Shown: positions 10,189-19,100 of the stretch, piece by piece
How positions within the stretch are numbered: position 1 is the first letter of the stretch
Layout of the letters: the number at the start of each line of letters is the position of its first letter
NCBI GenBank assembly: GCA_964420035.1
Contig: CAYQQR010000008.1
Location: forward strand, 38,947-102,946
Source of the DNA: CAYQQR01 sp964420035
GTDB taxonomy: Bacteria; Bacteroidota; Bacteroidia; Bacteroidales; SM23-62
Reading direction: 5' to 3'
Length of the DNA: 64,000 nt
Position numbers and translations under genes: made by a program
The notes under the pieces: model-generated
What the model was told of the DNA's origin: nothing
Seen by the model: the letters and a program-made list of their open reading frames with translations, nothing else
Database searches by the model: none

Positions 10189-10850
10189 GCATAAGAGTGT
10201 GGAATATCATCCATGCCTTTTTGATCCTGTCCGGCATGACCTTATCGGTTCTTCTCAACAGGCTGATCATTCTGGATGCTATTGCCCTGTTTTCCTTTAT
10301 GTTTTTTATAGCCATCAATCACCATCATCTTAAACAGATAAAGCCTTACGCGGGTTACGCTAACCGGATCACCCTGGCCCGTTTGCTTGGAATGATGACC
10401 GCCGGGTATTTTTCTTTCCACATCCGGGAATTCTGGTTTTTCGTGATCATGTTACTCCTCGTAATCACCGACGGGCTGGACGGTTACCTGGCCCGCAGAA
10501 ATAAGACCGTTTCAAAGTTTGGTCAGTATTTCGACATGGAAACAGATGCATTTTATGTAGCCCTGATGAGTGTGATCCTTGTGCTGAAGGGCAAAATCGG
10601 CGAGTGGTTCCTTTTGGTTGGTGCACTCCGGTACCTTTTCGTTTTGACCGTTTACTTGCTGGGATGGCAAAACAGGGAGGAAAAACGCACTCGTTTGGGT
10701 CCGGCCATCGGTGTGTTTTTATTCCTTGCGGTCCTGAGTCCCTTCGTCCTGCCTGCAGGTATCTGCTTCCCGTTATTGATCCTTGCTGCCGGAGCCGTGA
10801 TCCTTTCCTTTAGTTATTCATTCTATCTGATTGCTTTCCGGAAGTCTTAG
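10185..10850 (+). CDS. CDP-alcohol phosphatidyltransferase family protein
   Basis: Integral-membrane enzyme of 221 residues that would couple a CDP-linked lipid or alcohol to a second alcohol with release of CMP. The family signature D-G-x2-A-R-x8-G-x3-D-x3-D is complete: Asp99, Gly100, Ala103, Arg104, Gly113, Asp117 and Asp121. About six hydrophobic helices surround it. Its start overlaps the stop of the LtaS-like gene (ATGA). Its 3' end overlaps the 3' end of the convergent methyltransferase gene by 33 bp. The acceptor (glycerol phosphate, inositol, serine, a headgroup of the neighbouring cluster) cannot be told from sequence. Confidence 0.85.
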   Translation: MSIRVWNIIHAFLILSGMTLSVLLNRLIILDAIALFSFMFFIAINHHHLKQIKPYAGYANRITLARLLGMMTAGYFSFHIREFWFFVIMLLLVITDGLDGYLARRNKTVSKFGQYFDMETDAFYVALMSVILVLKGKIGEWFLLVGALRYLFVLTVYLLGWQNREEKRTRLGPAIGVFLFLAVLSPFVLPAGICFPLLILAAGAVILSFSYSFYLIAFRKS

Positions 10851-11645
10851 GCGAGCTTCAAGAACCGAATACTGCAGCATGTTCTTCCTGTAATAATCCT
10901 CGAAGATGAAACCCGCGTGGAAAATGAAATACATCCGGTGGAGAGGACCTGTGAAGAAAAGCTTTTTCAAACAGGCACTTAAAAAGATCAGGAACCGGAT
11001 CTTCCAAGCTTTACGGGATTTGATATAGGGGTTCAGCTCCGTTACCTGCTCCAGTTCTAATCCTGCTTCTTCCAGGGCTTTCCGGTAATCCGGCAAACTA
11101 TAGTCATGCCTGAAGGACATGGATCCGTGCAGGCTCCTTAGTTTTCGGTCATCCCTGGGTTTCTGTAACCACAGATCCTCGGCGATGATCATTCTCCCAC
11201 CCGGCTGCAGGGATTTTGCAAGGTTGTTAATGCTGAACGCCAGATTGTTTGAATGTTTCAACGATTCGATTGCTATGATGGTGTTAAATTTCCCTTTTAT
11301 GGGATCATCATAACTTTGCCGGCGAAAGCCCAGGCTTTTTTCAAGACCTCTTTTTCCGGCAAAAAATTCAGCTCTTTCTTTTTCAACGGCACTCAGGGTA
11401 ATTCCTGTACCTTTTAGAGGATAGCGCCTGCATAACTCAACGAGGGTGTATCCGACGCCACAGCCGGCATCCAATACCTTTTCCCCGGGTGCAAAATCAA
11501 TATTTTGGATCAGCCAGTCATTTACCGTGCTGAATCCGGTATGATTTTGCTCCCGGGGCAGATTTAAGCTTTTGTGAACCGGGTAGGGATCTTTGCTTCT
11601 ACCGAAATACCTGGCAAGACTGTCGTATTTATCTTTGGTATTCAA
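10818..11645 (-). CDS. Class I SAM-dependent methyltransferase (CFA/UbiE-like)
   Basis: A 275-residue methyltransferase. Motif I is VLDAGCGVGYT (residues 57-67), with acidic and aromatic post-motifs (GKFNTIIAIESLKHS, LQPGGRMIIAEDLW). Overall layout resembles cyclopropane-fatty-acid-synthase or gamma-tocopherol/UbiE-like enzymes that act on lipophilic substrates. A hydrophobic segment near the C-terminus (RFLIFLSACLKKLFF) suggests membrane contact. The start overlaps the stop of the upstream GT4 gene (ATGA), so the two are likely translated together as part of the pterin-like cluster. Substrate not known. Confidence 0.82.
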   Translation of the reverse strand: MNTKDKYDSLARYFGRSKDPYPVHKSLNLPREQNHTGFSTVNDWLIQNIDFAPGEKVLDAGCGVGYTLVELCRRYPLKGTGITLSAVEKERAEFFAGKRGLEKSLGFRRQSYDDPIKGKFNTIIAIESLKHSNNLAFSINNLAKSLQPGGRMIIAEDLWLQKPRDDRKLRSLHGSMSFRHDYSLPDYRKALEEAGLELEQVTELNPYIKSRKAWKIRFLIFLSACLKKLFFTGPLHRMYFIFHAGFIFEDYYRKNMLQYSVLEARLRLPESNQIE

Positions 11646-12712
11646 TAAGGATAATATTTTTGCATGTATCTCAGGATCCTTGCTCCTGCCTCATCCCAAC
11701 CAAGGTAATTTTGCTTTTCTTTACTTACTGCCTTAATAAAACCTTCATAAAGACCGGCATCGGTAAGGCAGCGTTCCAGGGCCTGTTTGAGCAATGTTGC
11801 ATCATTTGCCGGGAGCATAATGCCGCAACCTTCTCTGAAAGCAAAAGGGGTACCGCCTGCCCGTGTGGTAATTACAGGAAGTCCGGCCGCAATGGCTTCC
11901 GCTATGACCATTCCGAAAGTTTCGTGTCTCGTGGGTAAAACAAACAGATCCGACCCGACATAATAATCCCACAGTTCCTGATCTGAAACGGAACCCGGAA
12001 AATGGATCCGGTCAGCCAGACCCTTCTCCCGGATCATTCCTTTGATCCTTGCGGTATAGAGGGAATCCATTTCCTCATCACCGATAATCTGCAGGGACCA
12101 GTTAAGATCCTTGATATGAAACAGCGCTTCAACAAGGATCTCATACGCCTTTGAAGGTAGAATGTTGGCCACGGTAATCAACCGTTCCGGCAGGAGGGGG
12201 TAGTTTTGTTTGGAAGCAAGAGGTTCGATGCCGGGTTCTACCGTTACGACAGGAATTTTTGGATCCAAATCGCGACGGATCAACCGGGTGGTATATTCAC
12301 TGGTGGTTATCACCAGATGGGTAAAGGATAGCGCGAGTTTTTCCCGTTTAAGACGGATCCCGGCCTCTTCAGGACTTATTCCCGAATGCAGGTAAAAAGG
12401 CATATGGTCCATATGAATGATCATGAGCTCATCTTTAAAAACAGGGAGCACGGGACCAAGGGAACCGAAAATCAGGCTGTCGATCAGGACAACGCTACCG
12501 GCCGGAATACCGGAAAGTAAGCGCTGTACACTATTCTGAACGATCTCTTCTGAAGCCGGAACATCATCAATCACCAGCCAACCCACCGGCACATCAAGAT
12601 TAACCAGGGCATCCGATATCTTTCTGTTATACACGTTCCCACCGGTATTCACCGCCGGATCCCCGGCCACAAGGAAATAAATTTGGTGTTTGAACCCATT
12701 ATTAAAGATCAT
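11642..12712 (-). CDS. Glycosyltransferase family 4 (GT-B fold)
   Basis: A 356-residue retaining-type glycosyltransferase. The N-terminal half begins with a GT-B nucleotide-fold strand and a glycine-rich acceptor loop (NTGGNVYNRKISDAL). The C-terminal donor domain has the E-x7-E motif (HETFGMVIAEAIAAGLPVITT) and a glycine loop (RAGGTPFAFREG). No signal peptide or membrane segment is seen, so it acts in the cytoplasm or at the inner face of the membrane. Overlaps the downstream methyltransferase gene by 4 bp. Donor and acceptor unknown. Its place beside pterin- and riboflavin-type enzymes suggests it glycosylates the product of that pathway. Confidence 0.87.
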   Translation of the reverse strand: MIFNNGFKHQIYFLVAGDPAVNTGGNVYNRKISDALVNLDVPVGWLVIDDVPASEEIVQNSVQRLLSGIPAGSVVLIDSLIFGSLGPVLPVFKDELMIIHMDHMPFYLHSGISPEEAGIRLKREKLALSFTHLVITTSEYTTRLIRRDLDPKIPVVTVEPGIEPLASKQNYPLLPERLITVANILPSKAYEILVEALFHIKDLNWSLQIIGDEEMDSLYTARIKGMIREKGLADRIHFPGSVSDQELWDYYVGSDLFVLPTRHETFGMVIAEAIAAGLPVITTRAGGTPFAFREGCGIMLPANDATLLKQALERCLTDAGLYEGFIKAVSKEKQNYLGWDEAGARILRYMQKYYPY

Positions 12713-12727
12713 TTAGAATATAAACTA

Positions 12728-12788
12728 CCTCGCGGCAGAGCCACGAGGTATTAACAAAATTAATACTTCTTCTCGAAGCAGAGCTTCG
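12728..12788. repeat. Paired triloop palindromes (AGA loops)
   Basis: Two hairpins with 3-nt AGA loops. The first is CCTCGCGGC-AGA-GCCACGAGG (12728-12748), with a single C/A mismatch on the plus strand that becomes a G/T wobble on the minus strand. The second is CGAAGC-AGA-GCTTCG (12774-12788). A third AT-rich inverted repeat, TATTAA-CAAAA-TTAATA, lies between them (12749-12765). The set sits between the GT4 and FkbM genes and is not coding. The wobble suggests the structure, if functional, forms in RNA transcribed from the minus strand. Confidence 0.6.
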
Positions 12789-12815
12789 GGGAACTAACCC
12801 CATAGAGATTAGAAT

Positions 12816-13547
12816 TTAGAATTTCCTGGCATAAACATCCCCTGACCTTTTGAGATCATAATTACGCAGTTTTTTCCTCATCTCCTCCGCACCAACCCAT
12901 ACATTATCTTTAAACTTCAGTTTTTCTATCAATGACCAGTTGTATTCATAACCGGCTTTCTTTTCCAAAATATCAATGCAGTTGACCGCCCGGCCGATGG
13001 TAGTGGGGAAAAATTCAAAAGACAGGGCTTTCAGGGGTCGGGAGAGTCCCAGCAACACTTCCTCTTCCATACCCTCCACATCGATCTTAACGAAATCCGG
13101 TTCCCCGATGCGGGCAATCAGGCTGTCCAGGGTAGTGACCTCCACCTCAACGGACCGATCGAATTGAACCGAAGGTTGTTCTGCCCTTATCACCTGCATC
13201 CATTCACCGGAAAGGGTACTGACCGTGGGGAACCGTGATGAGATCCGAAGTCTGGCCCTGCCCCTTTCCTTTCCGACAGCCAGGGGAAGAACCTCCACTC
13301 CGGCTTTTTCATTGAACTTTTTCCTTAGCAGATCAACAAAGGCCGGTTGGGGTTCAATGGCAATCACCCTGGCACCCAGTGAAAGCCAGGCTTTTGTCCT
13401 GTTACCCGTGTGGGCGCCCAGGTCGAAACACAAACTTCCCTCCCTCACGAACTGGCTGTAGAATCTTTTAAGCCTTCTCCGGTTGAATGGCTTGAGGTCG
13501 TATATCAGCCGGCTACGCCAAATACCAAGTTTTCTGCCAAATTCCAT
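12816..13547 (-). CDS. FkbM family methyltransferase
   Basis: A 243-residue SAM-dependent methyltransferase of the FkbM type. Motif I is FDLGAHTGNRTKAW, the second strand ends in IAIEPQP, and the FkbM-type motif FVKIDVEGMEEEVL is clear. FkbM enzymes usually O-methylate sugars or polyketides. The gene lies inside the pterin-like cluster on the same strand but is separated on both sides by palindrome-rich spacers (12713-12815, 13548-13712), unlike the tightly coupled GT4/methyltransferase pair. It may therefore be a later insertion rather than a core member. Confidence 0.85.
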   Translation of the reverse strand: MEFGRKLGIWRSRLIYDLKPFNRRRLKRFYSQFVREGSLCFDLGAHTGNRTKAWLSLGARVIAIEPQPAFVDLLRKKFNEKAGVEVLPLAVGKERGRARLRISSRFPTVSTLSGEWMQVIRAEQPSVQFDRSVEVEVTTLDSLIARIGEPDFVKIDVEGMEEEVLLGLSRPLKALSFEFFPTTIGRAVNCIDILEKKAGYEYNWSLIEKLKFKDNVWVGAEEMRKKLRNYDLKRSGDVYARKF

Positions 13548-13632
13548 ATTATCTCGTTTCTACCATAATCTGATACTGATCCAAACGGTGACTAAGGGTG
13601 CAAAACGGTCCACACACTGATTCAGGATTCAG

Positions 13633-13647
13633 CCTGCCTCAGGCAGG
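13633..13647. repeat. Short palindrome CCTGCC-TCA-GGCAGG
   Basis: A perfect 6-bp inverted repeat with a TCA loop, in the 165-bp spacer between the FkbM and PTPS-like genes. It shares the CCTGCC/GGCAGG core with palindromes at 29724, 38042, 45236, 48107, 52418 and 56375. No gene in this spacer. Confidence 0.55.
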
Positions 13648-13712
13648 TTAGTTCACCCCATTCTTCTTTTAAAGTAAACCAAAAAAATAGGATACCACTA
13701 ATCTAAAGGCAG

Positions 13713-14099
13713 TCAGGGATTCAGAATTGTTTCTTGATATGTCGCAGAAGCTACGTGCGATTCGTGCAATGTAACCCTAATGCTTCCCTGAAAAACCTCC
13801 GCTGCAGCTTTCTTGACCTGGTCATGAATGTACCGGGCCAGATATTCGGTTGTTGTTAATTTGCCTTTGAACTGGGGGAATTCATCCAGGTTGTTGTAAT
13901 TTATGGGCTCAAGAACTTCTTCCAACACCTTCTGTGCCAGGCCGATATCCATTACAACCTGATGTTCTTCCAATTCTTCTTTCATAAACTCAACGTCAAC
14001 CATATAGGTCGCACCGTGCAGTTTGGCTGCCGGCCCGAAAAAATCATCCGGCAGGGAATGAGCGATCATGATATGATCGCGGATCGTAATGCTGTACAT
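13713..14099 (-). CDS. Atypical 6-pyruvoyltetrahydropterin synthase / QueD homologue
   Basis: A 128-residue protein of the T-fold PTPS/QueD family, by its overall layout: AHSL near the N-terminus, LHGATYMVDV, a TTTE motif (82-85) at the usual pterin-anchoring PT-x-E site region, and LHES-x6-Y at the end. Key residues differ. The zinc-ligand pair HGH reads H28-G-A30, so one His is missing. The catalytic Cys four residues before HGH is Ala24, and the Asp-His pair of LDH reads Ile66-Asn67-Tyr68. Glu113 is kept. It probably binds a pterin-like compound but should not do standard QueD or PTPS chemistry. It lies 17 bp downstream of the dehydrogenase gene, in one operon with it and the RibD-like reductase. 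Confidence 0.8.
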   Translation of the reverse strand: MYSITIRDHIMIAHSLPDDFFGPAAKLHGATYMVDVEFMKEELEEHQVVMDIGLAQKVLEEVLEPINYNNLDEFPQFKGKLTTTEYLARYIHDQVKKAAAEVFQGSIRVTLHESHVASATYQETILNP

Positions 14100-14116
14100 A
14101 ATGATTGATTTATTGA

Positions 14117-15088
14117 TTAATACTCAATTACGACACCAGGTTCGCTGATGATTCCTTTTCTCAGATCATTGAAAAAATCCGGGGCATCCTCAAAAGGAAT
14201 GGTCCGGGTTATCAACTGATCATACCATGGGTCCCGGAGGACCTGCCATATGTATTTTTTCCTTTTATCGAAGTCCCAGTCCTCTTTCATATGCCCTGGA
14301 ATGGATGACACCTGGGAAGAAATGATCATTTTTCTCATATAATGAAAGGAACCGCCCAGTTTAAGGCAGACTTCCCGGGTTCCGTACCAGCTGGTTTCTA
14401 TTACTTTGCCCTCGAAACCCGCGGAATCAATGGCGGTCTGCAGACCCGCCCCGGATGCGGAACAATGAAACACAATATCATAATGATCTTTCAATACCTG
14501 TCCGGGCGTCTGATGATTGAATCCCAGGTTTGCAGCCAGGCTCTTTTTTGCGGGATCCGGATCACATATAAACAGTTCTTTGGGTTCTTTTGCTTTCACC
14601 AGACTTGCAATCAGGGCCCCGATCAGTCCATATCCCACAACAAGTACCTTTTCACCGCCACTCATCCGGCTGTCCCATAATGCATTCAGCACTGTTTCCA
14701 TGTTGGATGCCAGGGTTGCCCGGTGATCCGGTATCCTTTCAGGTACAGCAGAGATAGCGGATTGTTCTGCAATAACCCGGTCAGCGTGGGGATGCATGAG
14801 ATGGACCCTTTGCTCTTTCAATTGTGGCGGTCCCTCAATCACTTTTCCTACCAGGGAATACCCGTATGTGCATGGGAAACTGAAGCTGCCTTCCATCCCC
14901 GGCACTTTCATGGCTGCATAAGACTCCCCGGGCACCTTTCCCCTGGCCACCAGTCTTTCCGTACCAAGGCTCACCAGGGAAGCCAGGGAACGGATAACCA
15001 GCTCATTGCCCGGTTCAAAGGAATAACCGGCAGATTCCAGGCGGGATGTTTCAGGATTGACATGGACCAGCTTCCGGATCTTTATCAT
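14117..15088 (-). CDS. Zinc-less medium-chain dehydrogenase/reductase
   Basis: A 323-residue MDR-superfamily oxidoreductase. The GroES-like N-terminal half has SLGTER where zinc enzymes carry the catalytic Cys, and no structural four-Cys lobe is present, so it should work without metal. The Rossmann half begins VLVVGYGLIGALIASL and ends its second strand with FICDPDP, where an acidic residue favours NAD(H). A BchC-like subgroup is possible. Its start overlaps the stop of the RibD-like gene (ATGA), and the PTPS-like gene follows after 17 bp. The three therefore form one translational unit, probably performing consecutive redox steps on a pterin- or pyrimidine-derived compound. Confidence 0.82.
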   Translation of the reverse strand: MIKIRKLVHVNPETSRLESAGYSFEPGNELVIRSLASLVSLGTERLVARGKVPGESYAAMKVPGMEGSFSFPCTYGYSLVGKVIEGPPQLKEQRVHLMHPHADRVIAEQSAISAVPERIPDHRATLASNMETVLNALWDSRMSGGEKVLVVGYGLIGALIASLVKAKEPKELFICDPDPAKKSLAANLGFNHQTPGQVLKDHYDIVFHCSASGAGLQTAIDSAGFEGKVIETSWYGTREVCLKLGGSFHYMRKMIISSQVSSIPGHMKEDWDFDKRKKYIWQVLRDPWYDQLITRTIPFEDAPDFFNDLRKGIISEPGVVIEY

Positions 15089-16119
15089 GATGCATGCATG
15101 TTAATACCACAGAAAAGCATACCATCACCCATGGGGACGAATTCATACTTTGTGAACAATACCGATTCATCCACTTCATCGATCAGGGGGAGTGTGAAGG
15201 ATGAGACCCCTGATCCCAGTATCTTAGGTGCAGAATATACCTGCAACACATCAACCTGTCCCCTGGCCATAAAAGCAGAAGTGGTGTAAGCCCCTCCTTC
15301 AATAAATACAGATCTCAAACCCTTATCATAGAGTTTCTTGAGGATCATTTCCGGGTCCATGATCCGCTTATTGCCCTGAATATGAATAAATTCAACACCT
15401 TCCTCTTCCTGCAGTTGTTCTGAGCTGAGAACGAGGATACGGCCATAATCCTTCTTAAGGCTGGAATAATCCATTTCCGGATTTCCCAGAATGACTTTTA
15501 CAGGATCCGGTCCGGGAACATGCCGGACATTCAGGGAAGGTTTATCGCGCAACAATGTATTGGCCCCGATCAATATACCGTCACACAGGGCCCGCATACG
15601 ATGAGCATGCAGCAGGTTCTCCCTGCAGCTTATCCACCGGGATTTTCCGGTGGGTGTTGCAATTCTTCCGTCAAGGGACTGGGCGAAATGGGCAAAACTG
15701 ACAGACCGGCCCTTATACTCCGCGTGAAGATCAGCAAGGCATACCTGCAGGTACATCCATATCCATTCAGGAATATGTTGCTTTTCCAGTGAATTTTCCT
15801 GCAATTCAAGTCTGAGGTCCCCGTATTGCAGAAAAACCAGCCTATCTGCACCAGGAGGAAAATCGGGATCTTTTGTGATCAAAATGTGCATTTGACCGGG
15901 ATCTTGATAATCACCTGTCAGGATCCGCGACCTTGATCCGGGAACAAGGGAAACCGGGAAAAGATCCTCCTTGGTTTTCTTCTGCCGGGATTTCAATTCA
16001 AGAATGGCCTGCCAAAGCGCTTCGGAAAGGAGCATTTTTAAATATAATGAATTCAAATCAAGTGCGGCATCAGCGAAAGCAATGTACAGTATACTTCCGG
16101 CAGACTGATTCGCATTCAA
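15085..16119 (-). CDS. RibD C-terminal (DHFR-fold) reductase with novel N-domain
   Basis: Residues 138-344 match the reductase half of RibD, which reduces the ribosylamino side chain of a diaminopyrimidinone with NADPH: AQSLDGRIATPTGKSRWIS, HRMRALCDGILIGANT, DKPSLNVR and FIEGGAYTTSAF. The cytidine-deaminase-like half of RibD, with its zinc motif, is missing and is replaced by about 130 residues of no recognised family. The frame opens at 16119, but an ATG at 16035 (MLLSEALWQ) is at least as likely a start. It is the first gene of a run with the dehydrogenase and PTPS-like genes. A normal RibD would still be needed elsewhere, so this looks like a specialised paralogue. Confidence 0.8.
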   Translation of the reverse strand: MNANQSAGSILYIAFADAALDLNSLYLKMLLSEALWQAILELKSRQKKTKEDLFPVSLVPGSRSRILTGDYQDPGQMHILITKDPDFPPGADRLVFLQYGDLRLELQENSLEKQHIPEWIWMYLQVCLADLHAEYKGRSVSFAHFAQSLDGRIATPTGKSRWISCRENLLHAHRMRALCDGILIGANTLLRDKPSLNVRHVPGPDPVKVILGNPEMDYSSLKKDYGRILVLSSEQLQEEEGVEFIHIQGNKRIMDPEMILKKLYDKGLRSVFIEGGAYTTSAFMARGQVDVLQVYSAPKILGSGVSSFTLPLIDEVDESVLFTKYEFVPMGDGMLFCGINMHAS

Positions 16120-16129
16120 TAATCAAAAC

Positions 16130-19100
16130 CTAGTACAATACAAGTTTAGCCCTGTAATTCCTGTCCCCGTTCAAGCTCAGGATGTACACGCCTGCAGGCA
16201 GATTCCCCCTGTGCAGCAAGACGGTTCCCTCATGGATATCATTCAGCTCCAGCATGACCTTCCCCGACAGGTCAGTAAGCGTTAACCGGTAGTCTCTCAT
16301 TTCAGGATTCGGAAAGCTGATTCGCACGCGTTCCCTGGCCGGGTTGGGATATATCACCAGGTCGTTGGCATGCTCATCCGTATCAAGGCCCGTTGCTGCT
16401 GCCCGGTTGTCCTCAACATTGGAAAGAGAATAGGAATACGGACCGCTGCCCGCCTTCTTATCCCCTGCGGTAGCGATACATGGATCCAGCTTGGGCACCA
16501 CGACCCGGTAATAGACATCCTGATCGAAAAAAGCAGGATCGGTCCAGGAGCTGGTTGAACTGGACATGGACCAGACCTGTTCGAAGTCGGTACCCGTATT
16601 GCTCCTGTAGATCAGATAAGTGCCATAATCAAAACCTACGTATTCATCCCAGCTAAGCTGTGAGGTTTTTGTTTCTGTATTCTGGGATACCAATAAATGT
16701 ATGGTTTTGTGGGGTATACAGAGATCCAGGTCGGTTTCGGAACCGTCGGGCATGATACCGGTGATTTTGTATATGTAGGCCTGTGTCATGGGATTGGCCC
16801 TGGTATCGGTCCACACGCTCAGTGCATCCGCTGAAACGGTTTCCATTTCATTGTAAATGCCTGCTGCCTTGCTCTCCCTGTAAACCCTGTAGCCAATGAA
16901 TCCGGCACCGGATTTCTTTTCCCAGACCACCAGGTTACTCCCCGAAGCCGTATCAACCGTTACCATGCAAATCTGGGGAGCCAGATAGACAAGAACCGTA
17001 TCGGTACTGACCGTACCGCATTCATTAGTGACCGTACTATAGTATTTTCCTTCTTTTTCCGAACCCGTTACACTGAAAATCAGTTCCGGCCTGTCTGCAT
17101 TGGGCAGGAGCATATCATTTTGATACCATTGGAATTCCATGGGCTGGCTGCCTGCTACACCATATTGCAGCCGTATGGATTTATCTTCAATAGCCCATTT
17201 GGATTCTGGCTGGGACAAAATTTCAGGCGGATTGCCGACCTGTACAAAAGCAGGATAACTGAATGCCTCACCAAATCCGTTGAATACCACGCATTGATAG
17301 TTGCCGTTGTAGCTTGATTCAAGGTCTTCAACGGTAAGGGTCAGCTGGTTTTCACCGGGAATATCAATTCCGTCTTTTAACCATACTACCCGGACGGTAT
17401 CTGTTTCTTCAATGGCAACACTCATGCTCAGCTCCTCTCCCGCACAAAAACCCCCACCCCGCGGATGATGGGTTATGACCGGGGCACTGCCCGGCAGTTC
17501 AAATGCCCCCAAATCGATTCCCTTGCCAAAAATGCGGGGGTTTCCCTGCATATCCACTGACATGAGGTCCAAATCCTCAAGCTTTCCTGTTCCGTAGTTC
17601 AGACAAGGAGAAATGCTGTACAAGGACCAGTCAGCCTGAAAGGCCTGTGTACCGTATCCCTTTTCCTCGATTGCTTTTCTGAATACGGGGTCGGCATCAA
17701 GGGTGTTGAATGCATGAACCTCTGCACTACCCGGGGGATTGATTCCCCCTTCAACCAGGTTGTTGTTTGCAAAGAGGATGATATCGTTATTCATTTGCAG
17801 GCTGTAAAGGTTGCCCCGGATAATATTGTTATTCATCTCAGCCTCATCCATAAAAAACCGTATACCCCGTCCTGAGTTGTTGACGATGGTATTGTTGTTC
17901 AATTTACCGAGAAATCCACTCAGGCTTATTCCATGATGGTTGTTGGCAATAAGATTGCCGGTATATATCCCCGACTTGTCTGAGTAAATACCGTTCATCT
18001 GATTGTTGATGATGGTACTGTTCTTTATGGTGACATTGGAGACATTGTTGAATTCTATTGTGGAAACATAATCGAGAGGAGAAAAGAGCAGGTTATTCCG
18101 GAAGGTACAGGAGCTGAAATGAATGCCCGAACTCACGAAAAAGAAGACAACTCCCCTGTTCCTGCCGATGTTATTCTCGAAAATACAATGATCGAAAATG
18201 ATCTGGTTTGCTCCCACTGCATGCAACACAGGAGCAGTGTATTCCGATATTTGATTCGTTTTTCCGTACTGGAATTTGCAGTAGGCAAATTCACTTCCGT
18301 TGGTATTATAGTGAAAGTATATCGGTCCCCAACCGCCATCATCCGTATCTCCCGTGCTGAAACCCAGGGTGTCTTCCGCGGTGAAGTGAATGTAGGCATC
18401 TTCTGTACCGCGGGCATAAATATAGTCCTCAACATACATCCTGTAATTATCCCGGAAGGCTACCACAACACCGGGGGCAATGGTGAGATTGGCTTTGACA
18501 TAGATTTGCGCCCCGATCTTTACCGTATCCGCCATCCAGACCTGGTCGCTGTTGATATTGCTATTCACATAAATTACACCGCTGGTAAATTCATAACAAC
18601 CCAAATCCACCTCACCGAACTTGACCCTTTCCTTACCTTCAAAATCATTTCCGGGAAGATATTGTGGAAATTCATCCTTACTTCCGGCATTGATGCATGG
18701 AGAACCTTCTTGAATGGACCAGTCAGCGACAGCGCCATTGTACAAAACGCCCGCACCCGTGGAAGCCCCCTCGAAAAGTGGATTGACATTATAGATATGC
18801 TCCAGTCTGATGTTTTCCGATTCTCCGCTAACGCCCCCGGCGCCATCCTGTATCACGCAGTGGGTAAACCGGGGATAGCTGCTTGGGGATGCAACGTTTA
18901 TCTGGTCCGGGGTATTCCCGTACATGATGTTGTTGACCCCTTCGAATACTGTTGGATAGTCAAAATGGATGGCCCCGCCCCTGTAGGTTGCCAGGTTATT
19001 GGCAATGACATTATTGATGACAACATCACCGCTGGCCTGAAAGGATATGCCGGCACCTGCTCTTGCCTGGTTGTTGCAAATGATATTCTGGATGATCAGC

